NCBI RefSeq assembly: GCF_024746795.1
Contig: NZ_CP080524.1
Location: forward strand, 5,558,001 to 5,622,000
DNA: 64,000 nucleotides
From: Mesorhizobium sp. AR10
Lineage (GTDB): Bacteria; Pseudomonadota; Alphaproteobacteria; Rhizobiales; Rhizobiaceae
Reading direction: 5' to 3'
In this document: one piece after another, positions 29,729-40,210 of the stretch
How the letters are laid out: each line of letters starts with the position of its first letter
Position numbering within the stretch: position 1 is the stretch's first letter
Program-made: the position numbers and the translations under genes
Notes under the pieces: model-generated
What the model saw: only the letters and a program-made list of their open reading frames with translations
Database searches by the model: none
What the model was told of the DNA's origin: nothing

Positions 29729-30316
29729 CTAAAGCCACTCCAGGTGTCCGTCCTTTAGCCTGAGCACGCGATCGTGCGGCACGTTCAGGCTCGCTGCCTT
29801 GTTTTCGGAAACACCTTCCACCAGACGAAACAGGGTCCGCATGACGCCGCCATGGGTGACGCAGACCGTCTGGCGGTCGAGCGCATCGAGCCACGGCTTT
29901 ATTCGTTCGAGCAGCATCTGGTAGCTCTCGGCGCCTTCGCCCGGCGGTTGGAAATTCCATTTGTCGAAGCCGCGCGCCGTGGTCGAGCCGGGATTGTGCG
30001 TCTCGAGTTCGGCAAAGGTGAAGCCCTGCCAGTCGCCAAAGTTCACTTCGACCAGGCGCGGATCGGTGCGATAGGCATGCGGATCGAGCTTCATCGCCGC
30101 ACGGATGCGCTCCATCGTCTCGCGCGTGCGGCGCATCGGGCTGGCGACAAAGTCGAAATCTTCGGGGTTGTGGACAAATTCAGCCAGATGGCGGCCATTT
30201 TTAGTCGCCTGCTCGCGGCCGAGCGCGTTTATGTCTGTATCGGCCTGCCCTTGCAGCCGGAAGTCAGCGTTCCACTGCGTCTGGCCGTGGCGCACGATGT
30301 AGACGAGCGGATACAT
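29729..30316 (-). CDS. Histidine phosphatase (phosphoglycerate-mutase-like) family protein
   Basis: 195 residues. The canonical core is intact: YIVRHGQTQWNADFRLQGQ (His9 in RHG), DFVASPMRRTRETMERI, VEVNFGDWQGFTFAELE (catalytic acid) and CVTHGGVMRTLFRLV (second His). Substrates of GpmB/PhoE-like members vary, so the specific reaction is not clear. It follows fabI by 54 bases on the same strand. Confidence 0.92.
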   Translation of the reverse strand: MYPLVYIVRHGQTQWNADFRLQGQADTDINALGREQATKNGRHLAEFVHNPEDFDFVASPMRRTRETMERIRAAMKLDPHAYRTDPRLVEVNFGDWQGFTFAELETHNPGSTTARGFDKWNFQPPGEGAESYQMLLERIKPWLDALDRQTVCVTHGGVMRTLFRLVEGVSENKAASLNVPHDRVLRLKDGHLEWL

Positions 30317-30370
30317 CAGGTCTTCCGGGGAAACGTCGTGGCAGGCGGGCGAGCGGTGGTATTCGCGGGT

Positions 30371-31189
30371 TTATTCCTTGACGGTCGAAATGTCCGGCGC
30401 GTCGACCGCCTTCATGCCGACGACATGGTAGCCGGAATCGACATGGTGGATTTCGCCAGTGACGCCACGTGACAGGTCGGACAGGAAATAGACGCCGGAA
30501 TCGCCGACCTCCTCCTGGGTGACCGTCTGCTTCAGCGGCGAATTGTATTCGTTCCACTTCAGGATGTAGCGGAAGTCGCCGATGCCGGATGCGGCAAGCG
30601 TCTTGATCGGCCCGGCGGAGATGGCGTTGACGCGAATCTTTTTTCCGCCGAGGTCGACGGCCAGGTAGCGCACGCTGGCTTCCAGCGCCGCCTTGGCAAC
30701 ACCCATGACGTTGTAGTGCGGCATCACTTTTTCCGCACCGTAGTAGGTCAGCGTCAGCAGCGAGCCGCCATCGGTCATCAGCGTCTCGGCGCGTTTGGCG
30801 ATGGTGGTGAAGGAATAGACCGAAATGTCCATGGTGCGCAGGAAATTGTCGCGGGTCGTCTCGACATAACGGCCGGTCAGTTCGTCCTTGTCGGAAAAGG
30901 CGATGGCGTGGACGAGGAAATCGAGCTTGCCCCAGTGCTTGGCGACATTGCCGAAAACCTCATCGAGGCTCGCCGGATCGGTCACGTCGCAATGGCCGGC
31001 GACATAGGCGCCCAGTTCCGCCGCTAGCGGCTCGACGCGCTTCTTGAACGCCTCGCCCTGATAGGTCAGCGCGATCTCGGCACCATGGTCGACGCAGGCT
31101 TTGGCGATGCCATAGGCGATCGACCTGTTATTCGCGACGCCAAGGATAAGCCCGCGCTTGCCGGCCATAATGCCCTGTCCACCCGCCAT
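30371..31189 (-). CDS. fabI: Enoyl-[acyl-carrier-protein] reductase (NADH)
   Basis: 272 residues. It performs the last reduction of fatty acid elongation and is the target of triclosan and isoniazid-like drugs. FabI features: GLILGVANNRSIAYGIAKAC, VHAIAFSDKDELTGRYVETT, Tyr159 and Lys166 in the YNVMGVAK motif, and VNAISAGPIKTLAASGI. The N-terminal extension MAGGQGIM before MAGKRG is common in rhizobia, so 31189 was kept; 31168 is the alternative. Confidence 0.95.
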   Translation of the reverse strand: MAGGQGIMAGKRGLILGVANNRSIAYGIAKACVDHGAEIALTYQGEAFKKRVEPLAAELGAYVAGHCDVTDPASLDEVFGNVAKHWGKLDFLVHAIAFSDKDELTGRYVETTRDNFLRTMDISVYSFTTIAKRAETLMTDGGSLLTLTYYGAEKVMPHYNVMGVAKAALEASVRYLAVDLGGKKIRVNAISAGPIKTLAASGIGDFRYILKWNEYNSPLKQTVTQEEVGDSGVYFLSDLSRGVTGEIHHVDSGYHVVGMKAVDAPDISTVKE

Positions 31190-31295
31190 GTGAGCGCTCT
31201 CCGCAAGATTTTCTGCTTTGGGGAGAGCCTATCGCACAGGCACAGAGCCCCTTCAAGCGTTCAGAACGGACAGTTCGGGGGACAAAACGGTCGCG

Positions 31296-32228
31296 TCAGC
31301 CTTTTCGGCTGCGCATCAGCGCTTCGAGTTCGCTGTCGCCGCCCTCCGGCAGCATCAGCCGCACATGGGCGTAGAGATCGCCGTGACCGCCGGCTTTTTC
31401 CGGCAAACCCCTGCCCTTCAGCCGCAAAACCTTGTCGGAGCTCGACCAGGCGGGAACGTTGACCGCAAGCTTGCCGGTCGGCGTCTCGACCGGCACCTTG
31501 GCGCCCAGCACCGCATCCGCCAGAGGCACCGGCAGATCGGCATGCAGGTCGCGGCCCTCGATGCGGTAGCGCGGATGGCGGCGGATGTGAATCTTGACCA
31601 GAGCATCGCCCGGCTGCCCCGGCCCTTGCTCGCCTTGCCCCTTCAGCCGGATGGTCTGGCCGTCCTCGACATAGGCCGGCAGCTTGACCGCAACCTTGCG
31701 GCCGTCAGGGAAGATCGCCGTCACCTTCTCCGCGGTTGCCGCTTCCTCGATGGTGACGTCAAGCGTCACATTGAGGTCGGCGCCGACCGGCGCCTGACGG
31801 CGATCGCCCGTGCCGGCGCCGCGCTGCCCGGAGAAGGCATCGCCAAAGATCTGGCTGAAGATATCGCTGTTGCCGTCGAACGGATCGCCGCCCGGACGGC
31901 CCGAGCGGAACTCGAATCGCGAGCCGCCCGCGCCTTGCTGACGGCGAAAGCCGGCGAAGGGATCGCCGCCACCGCCGGCGGCACCCTCAAAGCCCTGGAA
32001 ACGCGGCTTGCCGTCGCCGTCGATCTCGCCGCGATCGAAAGCCGCGCGGTTCTTCTCGTCGCCGACGATCTCGTAAGCCTGATTGGCGGCGGCAAAACGG
32101 TCCTTCGCCTTGGGATCATTCGGATTTTGGTCCGGATGATGCTTCTTGGCGAGTTTGCGGTACGCCGATTTTATGTCCTTGGCCGATGCGTTCTTGGCAA
32201 CGCCCAGCACCTCATAGGGGTCGCGCAT
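31296..32228 (-). CDS. DnaJ-type co-chaperone without zinc finger (CbpA-like)
   Basis: 310 residues. The J domain (1-70) has [20 protein letters not shown] and the HPD motif at 31-33, which stimulates DnaK ATPase. A Gly/Phe-rich region follows (about 75-130, [15 protein letters not shown]). The C-terminal substrate-binding domains start with [18 protein letters not shown] and [20 protein letters not shown]. The CXXCXGXG zinc repeats of DnaJ are absent, so it is a class B J-protein such as CbpA. Single gene on the minus strand. Confidence 0.93.
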   Translation of the reverse strand: MRDPYEVLGVAKNASAKDIKSAYRKLAKKHHPDQNPNDPKAKDRFAAANQAYEIVGDEKNRAAFDRGEIDGDGKPRFQGFEGAAGGGGDPFAGFRRQQGAGGSRFEFRSGRPGGDPFDGNSDIFSQIFGDAFSGQRGAGTGDRRQAPVGADLNVTLDVTIEEAATAEKVTAIFPDGRKVAVKLPAYVEDGQTIRLKGQGEQGPGQPGDALVKIHIRRHPRYRIEGRDLHADLPVPLADAVLGAKVPVETPTGKLAVNVPAWSSSDKVLRLKGRGLPEKAGGHGDLYAHVRLMLPEGGDSELEALMRSRKG

Positions 32229-32327
32229 GCTTCCTGCCTGCAGAAGGAGTGAGTCTGTAGTTGCTCCCTATATGCGCTCGCATAGGAAGAAATTCCAGTG
32301 GTGGGCCATCATATGGAAGGCGGAAAA

Positions 32328-32789
32328 TCAGAGCGCCTTGAAGTCCTGCACGCGCCAGGCGCCGGCGCCGGCCAGGCAGACTTCACCCTTGAACAGAGCG
32401 ACGCCGTCGAAGCTTTCGCGCGAGGCGGTGAAGCGGCGGCACGTCTGGCCATTGTCCTTGAGTTCCACCAGTTCGGTGATGGAACCGCGCGAACCGGTGC
32501 CGGAGTTCGCCCAGGGCACAGCCTGCCCGGCAAGTTGCTCGATGTCGGCGGAAGACACGGCGTTGCGGATCGTGGTCTGGTCGGAGGCGCGATCCTGATC
32601 GAGCGGTGCGGTCGGATCAGGTGCTGTTGAGGTGAGGATCGAACGGTCGACCTCGGCCTTCTCCAGGCTGAAGCCGCCTGCCCCGCAAGCCGCAAGCGGC
32701 AAGGCGGCCGCCACGATCGCAGCCCTGGCACTGGCCGAAGCGATAACGCCCCATTGCCTGCTGTCAAAAGCTTGCGCGATACGCGACAA
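32328..32789 (-). CDS. RT0821/Lpp0805 family surface lipoprotein
   Basis: 153 residues. A lipoprotein signal ends in the lipobox LPLAAC with Cys35 as lipidation site. The mature part contains [40 protein letters not shown] and [19 protein letters not shown], the RT0821/Lpp0805 family pattern with two Cys that could pair. The family is outer-membrane linked with no defined role. It is divergent from pdxH with only 41 bases between the start codons. Confidence 0.87.
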   Translation of the reverse strand: MSRIAQAFDSRQWGVIASASARAAIVAAALPLAACGAGGFSLEKAEVDRSILTSTAPDPTAPLDQDRASDQTTIRNAVSSADIEQLAGQAVPWANSGTGSRGSITELVELKDNGQTCRRFTASRESFDGVALFKGEVCLAGAGAWRVQDFKAL

Positions 32790-32830
32790 TCGGCAATCTC
32801 CCCCAGCACCGTGACAATTTGAGAAAAACT

Positions 32831-33448
32831 ATGAGTGACACAGAGTTAACAAGTGGTGACTTTACCGAGGCTGCAGAGCCGTTCCGGCTCTTTGCCGCAT
32901 GGCTCGACGACGCGACCAAGAGCGAGATCAACGATGCCAACGGCGTGGCGCTGGCGACGGTCGATGCCGACGGCATGCCGGATGTGCGGATGGTGCTGCT
33001 CAAGGGGTTCGATGAAGGTGGGTTTGTCTTCTACACGAATTTCGAGAGCGCCAAGGGCCGCGAGATTCTTGGCAGCATGAAGGCTGCGATGTGTTTCCAC
33101 TGGAAATCGCTGCGCCGGCAGGTGCGGGTGCGCGGGCCGGTGGAGATCGTCAGCGATGCCGAAGCCGACGCCTATTATGCGACGCGTCCGCGCGGCAGCC
33201 GCATCGGCGCCTGGGCCTCGAAACAGTCGCGGCCGCTGGAAAGCCGCTTTGCGCTGGAAAAGGCCGTTGCCGAATACACGGCGCGCTATCCGATCGGTGA
33301 GATTCCACGGCCAAAGCACTGGTCGGGTTTTCGCATCGTGCCACAGACGATAGAGTTCTGGCACGACCGGCCGTTCCGGCTGCACGACCGCCTCGTCTTC
33401 AGCCGCGACGCAAAAGGCGGCTGGGACAAGGAGCGGCTTTATCCGTAG
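32831..33448 (+). CDS. pdxH: Pyridoxamine 5'-phosphate oxidase
   Basis: 205 residues. It oxidises PNP or PMP to pyridoxal phosphate using FMN. Typical stretches: [20 protein letters not shown] at the N-terminus, [49 protein letters not shown] and [13 protein letters not shown], ending in the family C-terminal LYP. The ATG at 32831 is preceded by GAGAAAAACT, a modest ribosome site. It stands alone, divergent from the lipoprotein gene. Confidence 0.96.
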   Translation: MSDTELTSGDFTEAAEPFRLFAAWLDDATKSEINDANGVALATVDADGMPDVRMVLLKGFDEGGFVFYTNFESAKGREILGSMKAAMCFHWKSLRRQVRVRGPVEIVSDAEADAYYATRPRGSRIGAWASKQSRPLESRFALEKAVAEYTARYPIGEIPRPKHWSGFRIVPQTIEFWHDRPFRLHDRLVFSRDAKGGWDKERLYP

Positions 33449-33477
33449 GAGACGCAGCTTTTCCCTAAGAGAGAGGC

Positions 33478-34236
33478 TCAGCCCTTCTTCCTGGTCATGA
33501 ACGCCGTCAGGGCAGCGCGGGCTTCGTCGGATTTCAGGCGCTCGCGGAAATGGGCGCTCTCCTGCCCGATACGGGCGACGAGATCCTCGCGCGAGCCACG
33601 CATCAGGTCACGGGCGATCTTCAGCGCCTGCGGCGGCTTGGCCGCGATCTGGCCGGCCGCAGCCAGCACCGAGGCTTCGAGCGCGTCCTCCTCTACCACC
33701 TCGTAGATCAATCCGGCTGCCTTCGCCCGCTCGGCTGAAAAACCCTCGCCAAGGGCAAGCAGCGCGAAGGCGCCTTGCCGTCCCAGCACCTGCGGGGCGA
33801 GCAGGCTCGACCCCGCCTCGGGCACCAGGCCAAGGTCGACGAAAGGCGTGCGGAACATCGTGCGTGGCGTGGCGAAGGTCAGGTCGCAATGCAAGTTGAG
33901 CGTGGTGCCGATGCCGACCGCGATGCCGTCAACGCCGGAGACCACAGGCTTTTCCACCTTGGCCAGCGCCATCAGGAAATCCCAGACCTCGGTGCCGCCC
34001 TCGCCACCGGTGGCGATCACCATGAAATCGGCAAGGTCGTTGCCGGAGGAGAAGGCGCCGGGAACGCCGAGGAAGACATGGACGCGGATGGCCGGATCAG
34101 TGTCGCCCTCAGCGAGGGCGGCCGACATTGTCGCGTACATGGCGCGCGTCAGGGCGTTTTTCTTGTCCGGTCGGTTCATGCGGATGATCTGGATGGCGCC
34201 CTGGCGCTCGACGAGGATATGGTCAGTCACGGGCAT
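33478..34236 (-). CDS. Enoyl-CoA hydratase/isomerase (crotonase) family protein
   Basis: 252 residues of crotonase fold. IRMNRPDKKNALTRAMY and GAFSSGNDLADFM form the oxyanion hole with VDGIAVGIGTTLNLHCDL. The active-site region reads FVDLGLVPEAGSSLL. This carries one Glu in PEAG, as in delta3,delta2-enoyl-CoA isomerases, and lacks the other Glu of true hydratases, so an isomerase role is more likely; this is an inference from motif comparison. It follows the acyl-CoA dehydrogenase gene by 45 bases, probably one operon for fatty or aromatic acid breakdown. Confidence 0.88.
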   Translation of the reverse strand: MPVTDHILVERQGAIQIIRMNRPDKKNALTRAMYATMSAALAEGDTDPAIRVHVFLGVPGAFSSGNDLADFMVIATGGEGGTEVWDFLMALAKVEKPVVSGVDGIAVGIGTTLNLHCDLTFATPRTMFRTPFVDLGLVPEAGSSLLAPQVLGRQGAFALLALGEGFSAERAKAAGLIYEVVEEDALEASVLAAAGQIAAKPPQALKIARDLMRGSREDLVARIGQESAHFRERLKSDEARAALTAFMTRKKG

Positions 34237-34281
34237 TCCTTTTGTAAAAACGCGTTTGTAAAAGCTCGAGCCTTGTGAACG

Positions 34282-36051
34282 TCAGGCAGAAATCAGCGTC
34301 TTGCCGGCAACGGCAAGGCTGTCGGCGCCGCCGATGACGCGCTCCTTCAATGCACCCGCCTCGCCAAGCAGGTTTTCGGCGAAGAAGCGGCAAAGGGCGA
34401 TGCGGTTTTGGTCGGCGAGCGCACCGCGCGCCAGATAGGCGCCGCCGGCGGCAAGCGAAATCAGCCGCAGATACGGCGTGGCGCCGGCCAGTGCCCCGTC
34501 GGAGCGACCGTCGGCCAGCAATTCCTGCAGGAAGCGCGTCGCTTGCGTCAGATCGTCGAGCGCCTGATCGAGGCTGTCCGCAGTACGGCCAAAACCCTCA
34601 AGGTTCGAGGTTCGCACAGCATTGGCGACCGCCGCCAATTCCCCGATGTAGCCGTGGACGTGCTCGCCGCCGCCGAGCGGCAATTTGCGCGCCACCAGAT
34701 CGATCGCCTGGATGCCGTTGGTGCCTTCGTAGATCGGCGCGATGCGGGCATCGCGATAAAGCGCCGCCGCACCCGTCTCTTCGATGAAGCCCATGCCGCC
34801 ATGCACCTGGAGCCCGAGCGAGGCGACTTCGACGCCGACATCGGTGGAAAAGGCTTTGGCCAGCGGCGTCAACAGATTGGCGCGGTCGCGCCAGTGCGTC
34901 GCCTCGTCGCCGGCGGACACGCGCGCGCTGTCGATGGCATGGGCGCAGGAATAGCTGATGGCCCGGGCAATCTGCGTGAGAGCTTTCATGGTCAGAAGCG
35001 TGCGCTGCACGTCCGGGTGATGGACGATCGGCGCCATGCCGACGCCGTTGTAAGTTGCGGCTTTGCCTTGCCGGCGGTCGTTGGCATAGGCGATCGCCTT
35101 TTGCGTCGCGGCTTCCGCGACTGCGACGCCCTGCATGCCGACGCAAAGCCGGGCATTGTTCATCATGGTGAACATGCAGGCGAGGCCCTTGTTCTCCTCA
35201 CCGATCAGCCAGCCGACCGCTCCTGGTGCAGCACCCTCGAAGCCGTCGCCATAGATCATGGTGCAGGTGGGCGATGCATGGATGCCCAGCTTGTGCTCGA
35301 GGCCGGAGCAGAATACGTCGTTGCGGGCGCCGAGCGCGCCATCGTCGCCAACCAGGAATTTCGGCACCAGGAACAGCGAAAGGCCGCGCGTGCCGGCCGG
35401 CGCATCAGGCAGCCGCGCCAGCACCAGATGGATGATGTTGTCGGTGAAATCATGCTCGCCATAGGTGATGAATATCTTCTGCCCGAAGATGCGGTAGGTG
35501 CCGTCGCCGGCCGGCTCGGCGCGGGCGCGCAAGGCGGCAAGGTCAGATCCGGCCTGCGGCTCGGTCAGGTTCATCGTGCCCATCCATTCCCCGGAGACGA
35601 GCTTTTCGAGATACTTGGCCTTGAGCTCCTGTGAGGCATGCTTGTCGAGCGCTTCGACCGCGCCCATGGTCAGCGTCGGGCCGATGCCGAACGCCATTGC
35701 GGCGGAATTCCACATTTCGAGCGTCGCGACGCCGAGCATGGTTGGCAACGCCTGGCCGCCATACTCCTCCGGTCCGGACAGCGCGTTCCAGCCGCCGTCG
35801 ATCCAGCGGCGATAAAGCGCCTTCCAGCCGGGCGGCGTGGTGACGGAGGCATCCTTCAGCACCGCACCGTGCTCGTCGCCGATCTTGTAGAGCGGTGCCA
35901 CTTCCTCGCTGGCAAAGCGGCCGGCTTCGGCCAGGATGGCGTCGACAAGGTCTTCGCCGAGATCGCCGAACGTGCCGGCATCGAGCGCTGGCTTGAGGCC
36001 GGCGACGTGTTTCAGCGTGAAGGCGATGTCCTCGACCGGTGCCCGATACAT
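34282..36051 (-). CDS. Acyl-CoA dehydrogenase, large (DmdC-like) type
   Basis: 589 residues, longer than the usual 380-400 because of N- and C-terminal extensions typical of the DmdC/phenylacyl-CoA dehydrogenase group. The FAD-binding core has MGTMNLTEPQAGSDLAALRA, YRIFGQKIFITYGEHDFTDN and LFLVPKFLV. The catalytic Glu is in IYEGTNGIQAIDLVARKLP. It introduces the double bond into an acyl-CoA, passing electrons to ETF. With the crotonase gene downstream it forms a beta-oxidation pair. Exact substrate (fatty acyl or methylmercaptopropionyl-CoA) is not resolved. Confidence 0.93.
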   Translation of the reverse strand: MYRAPVEDIAFTLKHVAGLKPALDAGTFGDLGEDLVDAILAEAGRFASEEVAPLYKIGDEHGAVLKDASVTTPPGWKALYRRWIDGGWNALSGPEEYGGQALPTMLGVATLEMWNSAAMAFGIGPTLTMGAVEALDKHASQELKAKYLEKLVSGEWMGTMNLTEPQAGSDLAALRARAEPAGDGTYRIFGQKIFITYGEHDFTDNIIHLVLARLPDAPAGTRGLSLFLVPKFLVGDDGALGARNDVFCSGLEHKLGIHASPTCTMIYGDGFEGAAPGAVGWLIGEENKGLACMFTMMNNARLCVGMQGVAVAEAATQKAIAYANDRRQGKAATYNGVGMAPIVHHPDVQRTLLTMKALTQIARAISYSCAHAIDSARVSAGDEATHWRDRANLLTPLAKAFSTDVGVEVASLGLQVHGGMGFIEETGAAALYRDARIAPIYEGTNGIQAIDLVARKLPLGGGEHVHGYIGELAAVANAVRTSNLEGFGRTADSLDQALDDLTQATRFLQELLADGRSDGALAGATPYLRLISLAAGGAYLARGALADQNRIALCRFFAENLLGEAGALKERVIGGADSLAVAGKTLISA

Positions 36052-36252
36052 ACCGCTCTCTCCCTAGTCTGGCGGGCCGATCCTATGATCCGCGCCGGCG
36101 CAAAACCATCCGCCTTTGGGCGATCTCCCATCTTCTTTTTACGTAAACGTCAAACTTTGTCACGCGGATTTTGCAATCGCGCCGGCGCGAACTAGATTCG
36201 ATTGACGCCGGATCAAATCGACCGGTGGCAGACCAGAAATAGCGGAACGCCC

Positions 36253-36477
36253 ATGCTCGCCAGACCCGACGCCTATCGCTGCATCGAATGCGGCCTGCCC
36301 TATCGGGCCACAGGGTTCTGGTACCATCAGGGCAAGCTGGAGAACGGCGCCGCCTACTGGTCGGATCGCGGCATATTGTGCTCGCCGCAATGCTCGCTGG
36401 CCCACCACCGCAAGCGTGCGGCCGAAGGAACGCTGCCGCAAGAGCCGGCGCCCGATCCGTTCGAAATCCGCCGCTGA
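36253..36477 (+). CDS. Small CxxC/CxxxC protein, probably zinc binding, unknown function
   Basis: 74 residues. Two cysteine pairs, CIEC (about 10-13) and CSPQC (about 43-47), with a following HH, look like a small zinc ribbon. WYHQGKLENGAAYWSDRG lies between. No signal peptide. I recognise no named family. The ATG at 36253 (MLARPDAYRC) was chosen over the TTG at 36202. Open frames on the opposite strand cover the same area but lack these features. Confidence 0.6.
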   Translation: MLARPDAYRCIECGLPYRATGFWYHQGKLENGAAYWSDRGILCSPQCSLAHHRKRAAEGTLPQEPAPDPFEIRR

Positions 36478-36603
36478 TGCGCCGGTGACGACCGTCACAC
36501 GCCGAAATACCCAACTGTTCACAGCATCGGCAGCTGAACTGCAAAAAGCATTCCTTAACCATAGCCGTTCACCATCGGTGTTTGGTCAGCGGGGATTCCC
36601 TGT

Positions 36604-37788
36604 TTGAAAATGCCGGCGCACCTTATCCGCCGCTCAGCGCTCGCTCTCGCGGCGGCGATGGCGCTGACACCGGCGGCAAAGGCCTCGGATTTCTCCGAGC
36701 CTTGGAAGAATGCCGACCGCGCGCTGGTCATCGACGCCTATGAATACAATTCCATCGACTGGGCGGAACTCGCCACCGACAAGCGTATCGTCGGCTTCAT
36801 CAACAAGGCCTCCGACGGACTGCCGCCGCCCTATTTCTGTTTCGGCGACGAAACCGAGGTGCGGCTCTGCAAGACGCTGTGGAAGCGTCATGCGGTGACG
36901 CGTGAGCTGTTCCAGACGCGCAAGGTGGTGGCCAAGGCGCTCGGCCTGAAATGGGGCGCCTATCATCTTGCCCGCCCCGGCAATCCGGTCGCGCAGGCCA
37001 ACAATTTCATCGATTTCGCCGAACCCGCGCCGGATGACCTGCTTGCCCTCGACATCGAGGACAATGATCCGGCGCAATGGATGTCGCTGGAGGACGCCGA
37101 GGAGTTCGTGCGCCAGGTGCATCGGCGCCTCGGCCGCTTCCCAGTGCTCTACACCAACGGCACGACCGCCCGGCACATCGCCGACAACCGCTACAAATAC
37201 CGGCTGCTGTCGCGGCTACCGCTCTGGTACGCGCGCTACAAGCCTGACATCGACGTGCATTTTCCAATGGGAAACTGGCAAGGCTACGCGCTCTGGCAGT
37301 TCTCGGCGCAAGCCAATTGCGGCCGGTTCCGCTGCCCCTACCGGGTCGCGGGCACGCCCAACGACATCGACGTCAATGTCGCGCCGATGGCAGCCGCAGA
37401 ACTGCGCGCCCAATGGCCGTTCGGCGGTTTGATCGACGTGCCGGCGGACTACCTCGCCTCGATACCGCTTCCGGTTTCGCGCGAGGCCGGCCTCGCCGGC
37501 AATGTCACCATCACCTACGCCACCGTGGCAACGCCGCCGACCTTCGAGGAAATGGTCGCGGTGCTGGGCGCACGCTGGGCCAAATTCCGTAACGGCTTCA
37601 GCATGCCGGTGGTGAAGACGGTGCCGCGGCGGCCACGCTTCGGCATTGCCGAGTATGTCGCCTGGAGGCGGACAGAGCAGCGTTCAACCGCTCAGCTCGA
37701 AGCCTTCACCGCAGCGGCCGACCCGGTCAGTACGGCTTCGACCGAACTCGACCGCACCAGCGGCAAAGGCCTGTCTCGCCCATTCTAG
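36604..37788 (+). CDS. Glycoside hydrolase family 25 (lysozyme-like) exported protein
   Basis: 394 residues. A signal peptide (IRRSALALAAAMALTPAAKA, about 9-28) precedes a GH25 barrel: VIDAYEYNSIDWAEL in the position of the usual IDVSxWQG, FINKASDG, WGAYHLARPG, LLALDIEDND (the catalytic D-x-E) and YTNGTTARHI. GH25 enzymes are muramidases. A C-terminal region of about 140 residues beyond the barrel is not recognised. TTG at 36604 is taken as start because GGGGA lies 8 bases upstream; ATG at 36610 would be too far from it. Confidence 0.85.
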   Translation: MKMPAHLIRRSALALAAAMALTPAAKASDFSEPWKNADRALVIDAYEYNSIDWAELATDKRIVGFINKASDGLPPPYFCFGDETEVRLCKTLWKRHAVTRELFQTRKVVAKALGLKWGAYHLARPGNPVAQANNFIDFAEPAPDDLLALDIEDNDPAQWMSLEDAEEFVRQVHRRLGRFPVLYTNGTTARHIADNRYKYRLLSRLPLWYARYKPDIDVHFPMGNWQGYALWQFSAQANCGRFRCPYRVAGTPNDIDVNVAPMAAAELRAQWPFGGLIDVPADYLASIPLPVSREAGLAGNVTITYATVATPPTFEEMVAVLGARWAKFRNGFSMPVVKTVPRRPRFGIAEYVAWRRTEQRSTAQLEAFTAAADPVSTASTELDRTSGKGLSRPF

Positions 37789-37796
37789 AGCCTGTT

Positions 37797-37819
37797 CCAT
37801 CCCGATGGAATCGGGATGG
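37797..37819. repeat. Hairpin CCATCCCGAT-GGA-ATCGGGATGG
   Basis: A perfect 10-bp stem with a three-base loop, 8 bases after the GH25 stop codon. It could end the GH25 transcript, though no T-run follows directly. It belongs to the same repeat cluster as 37838-37886. Confidence 0.6.
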
Positions 37820-37837
37820 GGCTCTATCTCTTTGTTT

Positions 37838-37886
37838 GAGCATGATCTTTTCCGAAAACCGGATGCCACTTTTCGGGATCATGCTC
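37838..37886. repeat. Palindromic repeat GAGCATGATC...GATCATGCTC
   Basis: Arms GAGCATGATC (37838-37847) and GATCATGCTC (37877-37886) enclose TTTTCCGAAAACCGGATGCCACTTTTCGG (inner part). It resembles a repeat I know from Mesorhizobium and Bradyrhizobium intergenic regions. It lies between the convergent GH25 and purD genes. Confidence 0.75.
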
Positions 37887-37903
37887 TAGAAGCGTGTCGA
37901 GAT

Positions 37904-39181
37904 TCAGCTGGCCTTTTCGCGTGCGATCGCCTGCCAGCCGATGTCGCGGCGGCAGAATCCGTCCGGCCAGTCAATCCGGTCGAGTGCGGCATAGGCTCGT
38001 CTCTGCGCCTCGCCGACCGTGGCGCCTGATGCCGTCACGTTGAGCACGCGGCCGCCATTGGCGACCAGCGCGCCGCTGTTGATCGCCGTGCCGGCATGAA
38101 AGATCTCGACGCCTTCAGTTGCTGCCTCTTCGACGCCGCGAATGACCGAGCCCTTTTCCGGTGCGCCGGGATAGCCTCTGGCCGCCATCACCACGGTGAG
38201 TGCTGCCTCGTCGCGCCAGCGCACTGAGGTATGCGCGAGCTGACCATCGGCGGAGGCGTTGAGCAGGACAAGGAGATCGTCCTTCAACCGCATCATCAGC
38301 ACCTGGCATTCCGGGTCGCCGAACCGGGTGTTGTATTCGATCAGTTTTGGACCCTGGTCCGATATCATCAGCCCGGCAAACAGCACGCCGGAAAACGGTG
38401 CACCTGTTTCAGCCATGCCGCGCATGGTCGGCTCGATGATCTCGCGCATGGTGCGCTCGATCATGGCCGGCGTCATCACCGGCGCCGGCGAATAGGCGCC
38501 CATGCCGCCGGTGTTGGGGCCGGTATCGCCGTCGCCGACGCGCTTATGGTCCTGCGCCGTGCCGAAGGGCAGCGCGGTAACACCGTCGCAGAGGCAGAAG
38601 AAGCTTGCTTCCTCGCCGGTCAGAAACTCCTCGACCACCACTTCCGCTCCAGCTGCTCCGAAGGAGCCGTCGAAACAGGCGTCGAGTGCGGCCAGCGCCT
38701 CGTCCAGCGCCATGGCGACGGTGACGCCCTTGCCAGCGGCCAGACCATCGGCCTTGATGACGATCGGCGCGCCCATTTTCTCGACATAGGCCCTGGCCGA
38801 CGCCAGATCGCCGAAGCGGCCATAGGAGGCGGTCGGAATATGGTATTTCGCGCAGAGGTCCTTGGTGAAACCCTTAGAGCCTTCCAGCCGCGCCGCTGCT
38901 TTGGACGGACCGAAGACGCGAATGTTTTGGGCGCGGAGGTCGTCGGCGATGCCGGCGACCAGCGGCCCTTCCGGTCCGACCACGACAAGGTCGATTGCCT
39001 TGTCCTTGCAGAAAGCGGCAACGGCGGCATGGTCGGCAATGTCGAGCGTCACCAGTTCGGCTTCGCGGCCAATGCCCGGATTGCCCGGTGCGGCATAAAG
39101 CTTCGTCAACAGCGGCGACGCGGCGATCTTCCAGGCCAGGGCATGTTCGCGGCCGCCGGAGCCGATCAACAAAACGCGCAT
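37904..39181 (-). CDS. purD: Phosphoribosylamine-glycine ligase
   Basis: 425 residues. The second enzyme of de novo purine synthesis, an ATP-grasp ligase joining glycine to phosphoribosylamine. N-terminal [17 protein letters not shown] and [19 protein letters not shown]-grasp elements [33 protein letters not shown] and [15 protein letters not shown]; then [15 protein letters not shown]. Full length. It is convergent with the GH25 gene across palindromic repeats and reads away from the PhyH gene. Confidence 0.97.
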   Translation of the reverse strand: MRVLLIGSGGREHALAWKIAASPLLTKLYAAPGNPGIGREAELVTLDIADHAAVAAFCKDKAIDLVVVGPEGPLVAGIADDLRAQNIRVFGPSKAAARLEGSKGFTKDLCAKYHIPTASYGRFGDLASARAYVEKMGAPIVIKADGLAAGKGVTVAMALDEALAALDACFDGSFGAAGAEVVVEEFLTGEEASFFCLCDGVTALPFGTAQDHKRVGDGDTGPNTGGMGAYSPAPVMTPAMIERTMREIIEPTMRGMAETGAPFSGVLFAGLMISDQGPKLIEYNTRFGDPECQVLMMRLKDDLLVLLNASADGQLAHTSVRWRDEAALTVVMAARGYPGAPEKGSVIRGVEEAATEGVEIFHAGTAINSGALVANGGRVLNVTASGATVGEAQRRAYAALDRIDWPDGFCRRDIGWQAIAREKAS

Positions 39182-39324
39182 GCCAACATCCCTTGCCGTT
39201 CCAAGACACGGACTGCGCTATTGCGCCCCGGGCGACGGGTCAAGACATTTGGGAGCCCTGAGACCAATTGCGCACGGGAACGTTGGGCATCAACGTCGCC
39301 GACGCGCAAACTTGCCGGCTGCGA

Positions 39325-40119
<795 letters not shown>

Positions 40120-40121
40120 CG

Positions 40122-40174
40122 GGTTATTTCTCCAAAGGAATAACCGACTATCGCAGGCACCTTACATCAGGTAA
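40122..40174. promoter_or_regulatory. Candidate LysR control region between phyH and lysR genes
   Basis: Two inverted repeats stand in the 91-base divergent gap: GGTTATT-N10-AATAACC (40122-40145), next to the phyH start, and TTAC-ATCAG-GTAA (40162-40174). The latter fits the short T-N11-A form often bound by LysR proteins. Which site is used is not shown by sequence. Confidence 0.45.
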
Positions 40175-40210
40175 AATAATAACTTTCCATGCATCACATA
40201 GAAACAGACT

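Noticed and set aside
36083..36562. 159-codon minus-strand frame
   Set aside because: Overlaps the small CxxC protein on plus; composition is random Arg/Ser-rich and no motif is seen.
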